This document shows positions 34,995-45,306 of a stretch of DNA of 64,000 nt, one piece after another (the first letter of the stretch is position 1; each line of letters starts with the position of its first letter). Source of the DNA: Linanthus parryae (taxonomy: Eukaryota; Streptophyta; Magnoliopsida; Ericales; Polemoniaceae); the NCBI GenBank assembly GCA_023055425.1, contig JALGPY010000004.1:62333718-62397717 (forward strand), read 5' to 3'. The notes under the pieces were generated by a model. The model saw nothing but the letters and a program-made list of their open reading frames with translations, did not search any database and was not told the origin of the DNA. The translations under genes were made by a program, and so were the position numbers.

Positions 34995-36436
34995 TGTTGT
35001 GTTTTTACGTAGGTAACGCAGCGGAATAACAAAATTAATCCTACTCAAAGCCCACCACGGATCGTCAGGAAGAGAAATCATAACATGGTAAGGGACATAG
35101 AAGATGTGTACCTTGTGATTTGGGAGATCACACAAAGAATAGTGTCCTCGTCTCTACGGTTGATCCACGTCTAGAGGTGAGATCTATATTCTTCCTTCAA
35201 CAAGTGCTAGCTTGAACCGGAGGAAGAGTGAAGAAGGAATAAATGCAACGAGGTGACAAAATGAGGGCTTCGGCGTCCTCTTTGGCGCCGACGGGAAGGG
35301 GGGCGGATGGCCTAGGGGCGTTCGGGCCTCTAGGCGTGTCTTGATCTCTCTCTTTTGCTCTCTCCCACTCTCATTGTTATTTCTAATAACATTAACATCA
35401 AGTGGGAAGGAAGCTAGAGCCTCCTTTATATACTCCAACAACTCCTTGTTGTTTCCATAAAGGTATTTCCTAATTCTGCACGAACTAGAATTATTACCTT
35501 CCTTGAAAATTAGTCCTAATAAGTTTGGAAGGTGTTGCACAATGATCCTTCTATTAATTAATCAATATTAATTAAATCCCAAATCTAGCTCTACTCTATA
35601 TGACGTGTGACCCCATAGGTTTCTACTTAGTTTGTAGTAACTTATTACTAACATGAAGCGGTGTCTAGCAACACATCCATGCAACCCAACTAATAGAAAT
35701 AGTCAGTGATCCCGACAAACCTCTTGTGCCCAATATCTCATATTGCACTATCCCTTTGTCTCCATATCCGGATTGGACACGAGACATAAATAGTCACACT
35801 CGTATATCCAATCCATAGTTCCTCGATCCTGGGAATATGCTTATGCAAGCAGATAACATCAATATCTCCATATTGATTTATCTGAGTCTGGCCAGACATT
35901 CAATAAGCGTCATCCCTCGAGTGGCCGTGGATATTTACTCCCATTATGTGGGAGGGACAAATCCTATCTACATCACTACGATCTCTAAGCTTGCTTCCTA
36001 TCATGCCCGATAGCTATCTTTATGATTACCCAGTTACGGTGTAACGTTTGATAACATCAAAGCACAATATTCCACAACTAGAGTATCTAGTGACTTCAAG
36101 TCTAAGAATTGCAATATTATTAGCACTACGAGAAGCGATTGTGACTTCAACATAATCTAATGTATCCTTCTCGTCGTGGGTCATCCAGTATGTCATTACT
36201 CCTAATGCACACCCATGTGTTGGATCGTGATATCTCCATATCAATCTAACCCCATACTAGTCTATAGATGATTTTCCCATTAATCATTATAATTGACTAG
36301 GGATATTTAAGAATATGACACTTATATTCTAAGGACTTCATTCATGTTAACATATCTCCATATCGATAACATAATGAATCGTAAATCCACATATTCGTCA
36401 CAATTAATTGATTTCCTCTAGGGCACAATTCCAACA
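34995..36436 (-). repeat. 5' LTR of element C
   Basis: 1,442 bases from TGTTGTGTTTTTACG to CACAATTCCAACA. It keeps the uninterrupted sequence (AAGGGACATAG near 35,090) into which element B jumped in the other LTR. Minus-strand TATATAAAGG near 35,425 is a likely TATA box. Confidence 0.95.
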
Positions 36437-36441
36437 GTTAG

Positions 36442-37332
36442 GCTACAGGTAGCTGGCCCGTGCTCTTACATGACTTGATTGAGGAGATATCTAAGCTTTC
36501 TCAATTCGGTTCCGAAACCATTTGTGGCATTCCCTCCTTATCGAGTTGCAAAAATGCTCTTTCGTTGGTGATCCTTTAATGGGTGGTAGGACTCCGGTTT
36601 CTCTCCATTCTGTTCACATTCTTGTATTTCTCGCTTGGGGTAAGGAAAGGTTGTCGGCGCCGTGCTCCTTTGGTAGGTCAGAGTGTAAGTCGACTTTTGG
36701 TTCTTCTGAAGAGAAGCTAATGTGAGAATGTTTGTGTCTCTGCCTCTCTTGTGGGTGTTGTTTTAGTGAAAGCGGAGCCCGTGCGATTTTGCAAACTTCC
36801 CTTTCTGGGCTAGCACGATCGACTCGATGTTTCTTGTGCTTTCAAGGAGCCTGGAGAATTTAGTTAGGCCATGGATAACGAGCATCTGTTTGTAGTTGAG
36901 GCACATTCCTTGTAGTCATATATTCACCAACCATTTATCTGCATCTTCTTGCATGCATTCTAGAGACTTTCTGTGGAATTCTTTAATAAAAGCAACGCTG
37001 TTTTTACCCTCCTTCTGCGTCGGACGAGATAGGTGGATGGTTGTGACCTTTTCCTCGATCTGAAATAATTGTGTGTAGAACTTTCTGAATATGTCGTCCC
37101 TTTTTTGAATTGAACCGGGCTGAAGGAGCCTGCACCATTGGTATTCTACTTTCCCTGAAGATTTGGGAAAAATCTTTTTCTGCCACGTAATGCCGTAGTA
37201 AGTCGATAAATCTCATTACTTGCTCCGGCGCATTTTCTATGGATTCGTCGAATTTCTCGAACATTGGTTCTTTACATCCCGCGGAATTAGGCATCTAGTA
37301 AATGCCCATGGGAATCGGTGGAGGACACTCAA
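36442..37332 (-). pseudogene. Gag core and C-terminal part of gypsy element G2
   Basis: A 96-codon stretch (37,294-37,004) with M-P-N-S-A-G-C-K-E-P and V-M-R-F-I-D-L-L matches M-P-N-P-A-G-Y-K-A-P and V-M-R-F-I-D-V-M of G1. Upstream P-P-P-I-P-M-G-I-Y is followed by a TAG. Downstream frames (36,990-36,450) are broken. The right edge is the solo LTR at 37,333; the left edge is the target duplication of element C. Confidence 0.8.
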
Positions 37333-40300
37333 TGCAATACCCCATATTCACCGTAGGGGTAGTTTAGTAAATTGACGAGTGAGATTATGTATGCATGCTT
37401 ACATTCGGGTATATATATTACCCAAAAGTTTCTTTTCTCCCTCGCATCTTTCTTCCTAAAAATCTATTTTTTACAACCCAATTTTTTTCACAATATATAC
37501 TACCAACGCACTTTAAAATTTCCCCCTACCCATATAATTCGCCCCTAACCATTTGGTACACCCATTACACTATACAAGTTGTCCATCTTCTTCCTCACAC
37601 CTCTTCTTCTTCACTCGTACATATTTGTTTTTCCTTCTCCATTATATCACCACAAAATATCTTCCTCCTCAAACTTCATCCTCTCCGAGAAACCTAAATT
37701 TACTGTAGGATAATGATTTCTCCAAGTAAGTGATGATTTAAAAGCACCCCCTTCACTTTTCCAACACGTTACAACCACCATCATCTTCAACATCACCATC
37801 ACCACCATAGTGACCTCCATTTATCACTCCTTATCCTCCCCACCACCTTCTCTATCTATTCCCCTCTGCCTCCCCCTCTATGTTTGTCGGAGACAACAAC
37901 AAGAGCAGCAAAAAAAATGGCCGAAGGCCACCGTGGAGCAGACTGGAAGGCCTGACCCGACGGGAGACCACCCGCCACGGCTCCTCACTCTCTTCCTTTG
38001 TGCCCGTCGACACTTCCACTTCGGGCTTCAGGTTCAACCGACCCCAAGGACACCAACCATTGCCACCCCCACCACCGGAGCACTATAATTTCCAACTAGA
38101 GTTCGACCAAACTTCGCCACCCAATTAATCCACCATTCGTTAACCATTTTTATCGATTCTTAGAATAAATCTTCATGTTTTAACTTGAATTTGAGTTCTA
38201 TATAATCAAAACGGCATGGTTCATTGTATTGGAAGATTAATTGTTTGGATATGATGGTTGAAAAGATTATACTTAATTGTTGCGTAAGGAGGTGATTTTG
38301 TATATAACAGAACTTCGGGTATGAAATGACTTTTAGCTCATTGTTAGTTAGTGGAGGAGGGGGACTTTTTGTACTTTAAGGAACTAAAGGGGGACTAGTT
38401 ATAGTTTCTATATTCCATATTTATTATTATTAGATAGTTAGCTTAAAACTATTAGTAATTTTTAATAAATTATATTTCAAATTAATAAAATAGAATAAAT
38501 ACTTTGTTAAAAAGATTTTTTTTAGTAATATGTTATAATATATTATTTTCTTCAAAAATAAGATAGTACATGTATTTATGTATATATGTATATGTTTGAA
38601 AATAACAATGTTTTAATTATTACTTTAGTTTTATTATTACTTTAGTTTTATAAATAGTAAGTCTTAAAATATTTAGTTATTGATTCTTTTAGCGGCCAAA
38701 TATGATCGTTTAAGTTAAATATTGTTATATTCAAAAGTAGTTTTTCTATCTAAAATAACTCTTTATAATTATAATAATCACTATTTTTCTTATTTGATAA
38801 AAAAATATATTTTTATTATTTCCAGTAATTATAACTATAGTATTAAATAATTTTAAAATATTAATTGTTTACTTTGATAAATATTTATAAGCGTTGCCTC
38901 AATTATTTAATATCAAATTTATTTCTAAAATACTTATTTGTATAATTTTTAATATACGACTTGAGACGGGTTAAATTGGGATCATTAGGGTTGGACCTAG
39001 TTTTACGATATAGTCAAGCATCCATATATGATTAGTGAATTAATTTAAATGTACTACCATTGTGACTAAAGGATGTGTAAATTGTAGGCGATGTGTTTAT
39101 AGACGAGGGCTGCGACAACTATCTATGAGGCCTGCTTCGAATTAATTGTTGTTTCGACGTGAGATGAGTGTACATGCTTAGTTTGTGTGCCTAGCTTGCT
39201 TCTTGTCAATTGTGATTTTCATGTCTTGTCTCAAAATATATATGTGAGTGCTTAGTCTTGCGTACCGACTTCTTTCGTGTCATCTACTTGTTTACTTGGA
39301 AATAGTTTTCGCATTTTTAATCACCCAACTGGTTTTACTATATTTAAAGACTTTAATTGATGTTCTTATTTTTACTTGTAACACTTGGTGTTTAAATGCT
39401 ACACTTCATCAGAAAACGTTAATAACATAAAGTGGAATATCGCATGTAACAGAATCATATATTGTTTTGGAGGTCCTTTGTTGGCATGACTCTACGCCTT
39501 GTTGGCTAAATATATTATTTTTGAGGTCGTTTGATGGCATTGTTCGCCTTGTTAGAGTACCAGCTAGTATTCACCCTTCACGACTTTTGCTTCTTAAGGG
39601 GGGGGGGGGTGTCGTGACACTTAAGTTCTAGTTATTTGGGAGGCCCTTTGTTGACGTTACTATATTATTTGGGAGGCCCTTTGTTGGCATGACTCTTTAC
39701 CAATTACTGCGAGATAACAATATGACTTCTTTGATCCTAAATTTGGAAACCGTTAATTATAAATCGTCCTATGTTTGGACAATGCCAATTGTGAAATATC
39801 TTTAATTGGAATTATTTGATTCCTTGGAATTTTTGGTGAATATTGAGACAAGTGATTATTTAACACTGCTGTGTATGAAGTTGCAAACTCTGGTACTGTT
39901 TTACTTATACTTTGTTACTTCTACATTATTAAATACGTAACCCAATAGATTTCTTAGCTTTCTTGCTTATATGCTAATGTGTTATCTCACTTAGTATTTA
40001 TTGCTGACGTTTCAAAATGGAGTTATTGTTTTTCTTCTCATCGCAGCTCTAGGAGCCGGGATTATGAAGTAGAAGGGTACGAGACTCACCTAGACTGACA
40101 ACGTCATGATTAGTTATCTAGTAAGGCTAGTTTAATTATAATGTAGTAGTAATCAACTCGTGTATGAGTCTTAGAAACTTAATGTAATAGTTAATGGTTT
40201 AATTATGTGCTGTGTGTTGTATTGCTCTCGATTTCAGCCATTCCTATCAAGCAGAGCCCTTCCGTTCTTGCCCGATACGCATAAGGGGATTGTACTCGAT

Positions 40301-40478
40301 ACTAGGCAGCGCGCTAGTGTTGGAGTTGCGGCTGGAAATGATTTCCTCTGTCGCATTCAAGGATAAAAATCATGTCGTGTTTCCGGGAAGCAACGCGAGA
40401 TGCGGGATGTTGTGACGTGTCGCATTCTAACATTCCGGGGTTGCAACAACGGAGGCTCCGGATGGGCGGGTTGTGATA
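37333..40478 (+). repeat. Probable solo LTR of a chromovirus-type (Tekay/Del) gypsy element
   Basis: Starts TGCAATACCCCATATTCACC, close to the TGTAATACCCC start common in this lineage, and ends GGGCGGGTTGTGATA. It separates two parts of G2 gag that are joined in G1, which proves an insertion. No internal coding region is visible in 3.1 kb. The flanks (CTCAA left, GAGCT right) do not form a target duplication. A motif of about 32 bases around GGAGGCCCTTTGTTGGCAT recurs four times between 39,460 and 39,700, and a run of G lies at about 39,598-39,609. Confidence 0.6.
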
Positions 40479-40836
40479 GAGCTAGATGGATTTCTCTTTA
40501 ATGGGGTTCACATATAATGAGGGTTCCCTTGTGTACTTTTTACAGATACTCTGCCTTGTGAGGGCGGATGCGGTGGCGAAGCGGTGCCAGGGGTGGCTAT
40601 CCAATTGCAGTCAGTGTTTTGAGATCTCTCGAGCGAGCAGGTCCCACTTTTGAGAGTTCGCGGTTATTGCTTCATCCATGGATCGTTTCATATGGTTTAT
40701 TTGTTCCAGTATGGTGGTGTTCAGAGCCTGGAGGGCTACCAAGTTAGGGTTTTGGGGGGTTTTGATCTTCTGGAGAAGTAGAGCTAGCGAGGGTCTGCGA
40801 AAGAGTGGCTTCTGGGTTGTTGTCGCCTATGGCCAT
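40479..40836 (-). pseudogene. N-terminal part of Gag of gypsy element G2
   Basis: A candidate ATG at 40,836 leads into M-A-I-G-D-N-N-P-E-A; the frame breaks within 25 codons and reopens through N-T-T-I-L-E-Q-I-N-H to about 40,625. Position relative to the LTR matches G1, but the N-terminal Gag sequence is not conserved. Confidence 0.55.
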
Positions 40837-40899
40837 GAGGTCCGATCTGAGTTGGTTGATGTTGATTGGTTAGATATCTTTCACGCTGGGTTCCCAAAA

Positions 40900-41452
40900 T
40901 GTATACAGTGGATTAGACTAAGTACGGGATGGAACTTAATCACTTGTGATTGGATTAATGGCAATCTAGAGCTAATAACCTTCTAATAAGTACTCAAATC
41001 GATCAAGGGCCAGAGAGAGTAGAGGAAAATGGGTGGAAATGAACCGTACTTGCTATAGAGAAGACAGACAACTTGTTGTCAGCAATTTAGTACACAATAA
41101 TCTCTGAGTGAAAGGCAGAAGGTACCGTCCTATTTATACTAGTCAGACTAGGGCGGGGTAATGGGTGACACGTGTCTGGACGAACCATAGCCCATTGAGG
41201 CGGCGTACCCCAATTTTCTGAAGACTGTCACGTATGACATCATATAAGTATAAGTAAGATGATAGAACAAGTCAGCTCCACATAATGTACGAGTCGCATT
41301 TGGGAAGGATCCCATATGCGACAGGCCTTATTCCAACCTCTAAACCACTAGAACCCCTTGCTCCCGTGCGAGGTTATGAGATATGAGGGCTCCTATCTCA
41401 GGGTCCCTCCAAGTGCAACAAGACATGATCTGGTGCTTATGGTACACCAACA
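40900..41452 (-). repeat. 5' LTR of gypsy element G2
   Basis: Starts TGTATACAGTGG on the plus strand; probable outer end ACACCAACA at 41,452. Shares blocks with the G1 LTR, such as the CGACAGG(C/G)CTTA and AACCACTA region at 41,318-41,350. TATAAATA on the minus strand (41,131-41,138) is a likely TATA box. Confidence 0.7.
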
Positions 41453-41850
41453 ATGAGGACACTTGTAAGCTGCTGATGGGTCCGCATGATAATGACCCAG
41501 TACTTCATTCATGACTGTCCACAACTACTTTCATAATAAAACTAATATAATTACATTTACGATAATCATATACTTTGAGGAGCATTTCAGCTGTGAACAC
41601 CATTTAATCGCAATTGGCTCGTGTATGACGAGACTGGCCATTTTTTAGATGTATCTTACCACGTGACGTCTTGTGATTCGTCAGTCAACAATGTTCATGT
41701 GTTGCAGTTTTTCATTTCTTCACTTGGGCGTGGTTTAAACTAGTAAATTATTTTTTATCAGAAAAATCTTGGGTGTCTATACAACACGATTAAATGAATT
41801 AATTGGACAAACTTTAATTTAAACCGACTTTTTTGCAAAAAAAAATAACA
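41453..41850. other. Unassigned sequence between G2 and the MULE-like element
   Basis: AT-rich, with no coding potential or repeat recognised. It ends in AAAATAACA, the likely target duplication of the element to the right. Confidence 0.5.
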
Positions 41851-42780
41851 AGGGTAAAAGACAGAATCCACCCTCGTTAGATGGACTATATATAAAAACA
41901 ACCCTGCTGTTCGGGAATATACAAAAACCACCCCTATCAGAGATAAAAACCCCATGTTATGGATGGATGTTGGAAAAATTCACCCTTCTATTACAATCAG
42001 TTAGTATGGATAGGGTGCAATATGTCTTTTTATGACCATTCCTCACCTAAAACCCAGTCCTTCACCACCACCATTACACTAAGCCACATTCATCCATTTC
42101 TTAATTGAAGACCCCCCCAGATCGAAGAATTCACAACTCGAATTGGGCATGAATCGACCACCGCTGAACCTAGAGAGGGCGAATTAGCCGTCAATTGAAC
42201 AAGGGAAGCGACGGAGGAGGTGGGTTTTGGTCACCGTCGTCCTCATCCTGTATTGGCGTCATCGGCGTCATTGACCTCCTCCGGCGTCGGCAGCGTCCTC
42301 CACTTCCTCCTTCTCATCCTCCTGATGGTAATCCTTCTCCTCCTCCGCCGTCGATTGAACTAGAGAAGACGACTGAAGACGACGACGATGAAGAACAGAA
42401 GGGGAAGCAAGAGGTGGTGAAGAACAGAAGGGAAGACGACGACGGTCTTTGAAGGCTGGTGGTGCTGTTAAATCTGGGTCGGATAAGGAGTGGGTGAAGA
42501 CCATTGGTGGTGGTGCTGTTAGATCTGGGTCGGAAGAGGAGGAGTAGAGAGAGAGAGAAAAGAGGGATTTTTAGGGTTAGAAATGAGGGGTGAGGAGAAG
42601 AAATGGTTTTATAGCAGTGTAATTTTTTCTTGAAGATGAGAGTGCATATGTCTTTTTGCCCCTACGTTAGTTTCCGTTAGTCACCGTTAGCTGACAGAGG
42701 TAGTTTTGTATATTTCCGAATATAGTATGATTGTTTTTGTATATAACCCATCTAACGAGGGTGGTTTTTGTCTTTCTCCT
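41851..42780. mobile_element. Mutator-like (Pack-MULE-like) element with long terminal inverted repeats
   Basis: The first 90 bases (41,851-41,940) and the reverse complement of the last 90 (42,691-42,780) are about 80 percent alike, sharing ACCACCCTCGTTAGATGG-type sequence. Flanks AAAATAACA (41,842-41,850) and AAAAAAACA (42,781-42,789) agree at 8 of 9 bases, the 9-bp duplication of Mutator elements. The centre (about 42,110-42,540) is G+C-rich, with GAC/CGA-rich codon-like stretches encoding Asp/Glu or Pro/Ser runs. It is unlike its AT-rich surroundings, as if captured from a gene. No transposase is present. Confidence 0.75.
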
Positions 42781-42800
42781 AAAAAAACAACTATGCTCTC

Positions 42801-42925
42801 ACGTCGAATTCACACTTGCGCAAATGGTATCCGGATTACATGATGTCCCGGGTTCGACTCCGGCTAAACGTGATGTCCCGGATTCGACTCCGGCTAAACG
42901 TAAGGTATGATGTGAAAAAAAAAAT
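42801..42925 (+). mobile_element. SINE-like element with a duplicated B box
   Basis: A box-like GCGCAAATGGTATCCGG (about 42,818-42,831) and a B box GGTTCGACTCC (42,851-42,861) have the tRNA-type spacing of RNA polymerase III promoters. The segment ends in ten A (42,915-42,924). The 30-base unit that contains the B box is repeated exactly in tandem (42,841-42,870 and 42,871-42,900), with one change in the second copy (GATTCGACTCC). It is shorter than most plant SINEs, so it may be truncated. Confidence 0.55.
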
Positions 42926-42939
42926 ACACACACGCACAC

Positions 42940-43519
42940 TAGGGATGGCAACGGGTCGGATTTGGATCGGATCAGGCTCAACCCGATCCAGACCTGGCTA
43001 GGAGAAATGGGATCCAAATCCGATCCAAATCCGTTCGGATCATCACCGGATTCGAATCAGATCGGATCGGGTTTCATTCAGCTGATCCAAATCCGATCCG
43101 TAAATCCATATAGTATGTTGTCGGATCGGATTTGGATCGGATCCGAATCGAGTTTGCAATAAAATTGAAATAATAACATAAAAAAAACAAACACTACTTC
43201 ATACACTAAGGCTTGTTCGTAAGTTATGAAGCCCAAAAAAAAAATAGTTTTGTAGGTTGGAGTTACTACAATATTATTCTTGGAAGTGTAAATATGGAGG
43301 TAATATGTGTATAATTGTAAAGCACACATATACGTCGGATCGGATCGGGTCGGAACCCGGTTGATCTGCCTTGAGATCCAAATCCAGATCCAAATCCGTT
43401 TGGGCCTGGCTTTCCAGATCCAAATCCGATCAATTTCCAATTGGATCGGATTCGAATCCGATCGATTCGGCTCAGATCGCTCAGATCTCAAATCAGATCG
43501 GACCATATTACCATCCGTG
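42940..43519. mobile_element. hAT-type MITE with 8-bp target duplication ACGCACAC
   Basis: Flanked on both sides by ACGCACAC (42,932-42,939 and 43,520-43,527). Left end TAGGGATGGCAACGG; right end, reverse-complemented, CACGGATGGTAATATGG, so the outer three bases of one end have changed. The inside is full of variants of GGATCGGATTTGGATCGG in both orientations, the subterminal repeats typical of non-autonomous hAT elements. No transposase frame. It ends about 200 bases before the start codon of the PPR gene. Confidence 0.9.
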
Positions 43520-43722
43520 ACGCACACTTGCCCAGATGTAAGCGAGGATTCTTAAAAAAAGGAGTTGGGGAGGAAGCGCACGATAGTTACAAAGGACCAC
43601 CGCACAACCTAAACTTCTTCATCTAGGTTTACTGTCTCTCGCAGTGAACGACGAACCAGAGAACTAGAGAAGAAGAACAAACCCTCACTCACATTTCACT
43701 CTCTCCTTCTCTCGTCTCCAAA

Positions 43723-45306
43723 ATGAGAAAACCTCTGACCCCATTGAGCTCCCAGCAGCTCCAACTCCTCCTCCGCCGCTGTTTCTCTTCGCCACCACCG
43801 TCCTCCTCAGTCCTCCAAACCCACAACCGTCTTCTCCAATCCCACATCTCTGTTCCACAACCCCTCTTCCAATCTCCTCCCCACCACCACCCCACCCACT
43901 TCCTCTCCTCACCCTTCTCCAGATTCCTATCCACAACCTCCTCCTCCACCGACCCACCTCCCAAAAATCACCGAGAATCAGAAACCGCTAAATCGATCGC
44001 CGGCGAGCTCCTGAAAAACGACGTCTCTCTCCCCTTAGCCGATCGCCTCAATCTGAGCTTCTCCCACATCGAAATCACCCCATCCCTGATCCGCAAAACC
44101 CTCTATTCCCTCGACGCCGGCCGTACGGTCATCGATTTCTACAAATGGGTCTCCGCCAGACCCGGCTTCGAGCCCTCCGACGAGACGTTCTCGCTCTTCA
44201 TCGACTATTTCGGCGCTCGGAAGGACTTCAAGGCGACGGAGTCGCTTTTACTGGAATACCCTTCAGTCGCCGGCGCTAAAACCCTCGAGTCGTTGATTGA
44301 CCGGATGGTTCGGGCCGGGCGGCCGACTCAGACGGTGTCGTTTTTCGAAAAGATGGAGAAGGATTTCAAGTTGCAACGGAACCGTGAGTCTCTCAACTTG
44401 GTTGTTACTAAATTGTGTGAACATAGGTTTGCTAGCTATGCTGAGAAAATGGTTAAGAATTTAGCTGAAGAGATTTTCCCTGATGAGTTGATTTGTGATA
44501 CACTAATTAAGGGTTGGTGTGCTGATAAGAAACTCGATGAGGCCAAGAGGTTGGCGGGCGAGATGTATCGCGGAGGGTTTGAGATTGGTCCCGTGGCTTA
44601 CAATGCCATTCTTGATTGTGTTTGTAAGCTATGTAGGGAGAAGGATCCGTTTAGGCTTCAATCGGAAGTTGAGCAGGTGTTGGTGGATATGGATGTTGCG
44701 GGTGTTCCTCGCAATGTGGAGACATTCAATGTTTTGATATTTCATTTGTGTAAGCTTCGTAAAACACAAGATGCGGTGAACTTGTTTGAGAGAATGGGTG
44801 AATGGGGTTGTCATCCGAATGAGACCACGTTCCTTGTTCTTATCAAGAGTCTGTATCAGGCTGCGAGGGTTGGCGAGGGAGATGAGATGCTTGATCGGAT
44901 GAAATCTGCAGGGTTTGGGGAAGCTCTTGATAAGGAAGAATACTATGAGTTTCTCAAGGCTTTGTGTGGCATTGAAAGGATTGATCACGCTATGCGTGTA
45001 TACGCGAAAATGAAGGAACAGGGTGTTGATCCGGGGTTCAAAATTTACTACTTGTTGATGAAGAAGTTGGCTGCTCATGGTCGTGTGGATAGGGCGAACG
45101 GAGTCTTCAAAGAAGCTGAAAGTAAGGGTGTCCAGGTAACTCCCCAAGCTTACAAGGTGGATCCTAGATTTGCGAAGAAGAGGCCTATAGTGGTGAAGAA
45201 AGAGAAGAAACGAGAAACATTGCCTGAGAAAATGGCAAGGAAGAGAAGACGCCTAAAACAAATCAGATTAAGTTTCGTGAAGAAGCCGAAGAAGGCAATG
45301 CGCTGA
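43723..45306 (+). CDS. PNM1: Pentatricopeptide repeat protein, probable PNM1 (nucleus and mitochondria)
   Basis: A single exon of 527 codons from the ATG at 43,723. Residues 1 to about 85 are rich in Ser, Pro and Arg and poor in acids, a likely mitochondrial targeting peptide. P-type PPR motifs run from about 100 to 470; the clearest begin near 254 (L-I-C-D-T-L-I-K-G-W-C), 291 (A-Y-N-A-I-L), 332 (T-F-N-V-L-I), 366, 404 and 438. The C-terminus (about 475-527) is strongly basic, with K-K-E-K-K-R and R-K-R-R-R-L-K, likely nuclear localisation signals. PPR proteins bind RNA; PNM1 of Arabidopsis is associated with mitochondrial translation and also enters the nucleus. The tail and the neighbouring CstF50 gene, near-adjacent in Arabidopsis as I recall, support the name. 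A related organellar PPR protein is the alternative. The 5' flank is crowded by MULE, SINE and hAT insertions. Confidence 0.85.
   Translation: MRKPLTPLSSQQLQLLLRRCFSSPPPSSSVLQTHNRLLQSHISVPQPLFQSPPHHHPTHFLSSPFSRFLSTTSSSTDPPPKNHRESETAKSIAGELLKNDVSLPLADRLNLSFSHIEITPSLIRKTLYSLDAGRTVIDFYKWVSARPGFEPSDETFSLFIDYFGARKDFKATESLLLEYPSVAGAKTLESLIDRMVRAGRPTQTVSFFEKMEKDFKLQRNRESLNLVVTKLCEHRFASYAEKMVKNLAEEIFPDELICDTLIKGWCADKKLDEAKRLAGEMYRGGFEIGPVAYNAILDCVCKLCREKDPFRLQSEVEQVLVDMDVAGVPRNVETFNVLIFHLCKLRKTQDAVNLFERMGEWGCHPNETTFLVLIKSLYQAARVGEGDEMLDRMKSAGFGEALDKEEYYEFLKALCGIERIDHAMRVYAKMKEQGVDPGFKIYYLLMKKLAAHGRVDRANGVFKEAESKGVQVTPQAYKVDPRFAKKRPIVVKKEKKRETLPEKMARKRRRLKQIRLSFVKKPKKAMR

Larger units (their letters stand above)
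19167..36436 (-). mobile_element. Element C: Ty1/copia retrotransposon with perfect 5-bp target duplication
   Basis: Bounded by TGTTGGG at 19,167 and CCAACA at 36,436, flanked by GTTAG on both sides (19,162-19,166 and 36,437-36,441). LTRs are 34,995-36,436 (5') and 19,167-29,585 (3', interrupted by element B). An initiator-Met PBS (34,981-34,993) lies one base inside the 5' LTR. The minus strand next to the 3' LTR has the PPT-like AAGTGGGAGAC. Internal coding is heavily decayed. Without B the element is about 8.3 kb. It interrupts gypsy G2 between Gag and protease. Confidence 0.95.
17691..41452 (-). mobile_element. Gypsy element G2, decayed, split by two insertions and truncated in pol
   Basis: Four pieces read in order on the minus strand: LTR 41,452-40,900, gag start 40,836-40,479, gag core 37,332-36,442, and protease to the start of RT 19,161-17,691. 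They are separated by a solo LTR (37,333-40,478) and by element C with its nested B (19,167-36,436). The left end is cut off at about 17,690, so the 3' LTR is missing. Gag core and protease match G1, but the frame has many stops. Confidence 0.8.

Noticed and set aside
39598..39621. G run followed by TGTCGTGACA as a PPT-LTR junction
   Set aside because: The sequence that follows does not match the LTR start at 37,333, so a two-LTR reading fails; kept as part of one LTR-like insertion.
42195..42504. Overlapping Pro/Ser and Asp/Glu-rich open frames
   Set aside because: Low-complexity GC-rich interior of the MULE-like element, open on both strands because of base composition, with no ATG-led domain.
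42841..42900. Two tRNA-like B boxes suggesting a tRNA gene
   Set aside because: No cloverleaf can be formed: acceptor and anticodon stems are missing, and the B box unit is tandemly duplicated with an A run behind it. SINE-like is the better reading.
44629..45147. Minus-strand 172-codon open frame opposite the PPR gene
   Set aside because: Antisense shadow of the PPR coding sequence; no domain.
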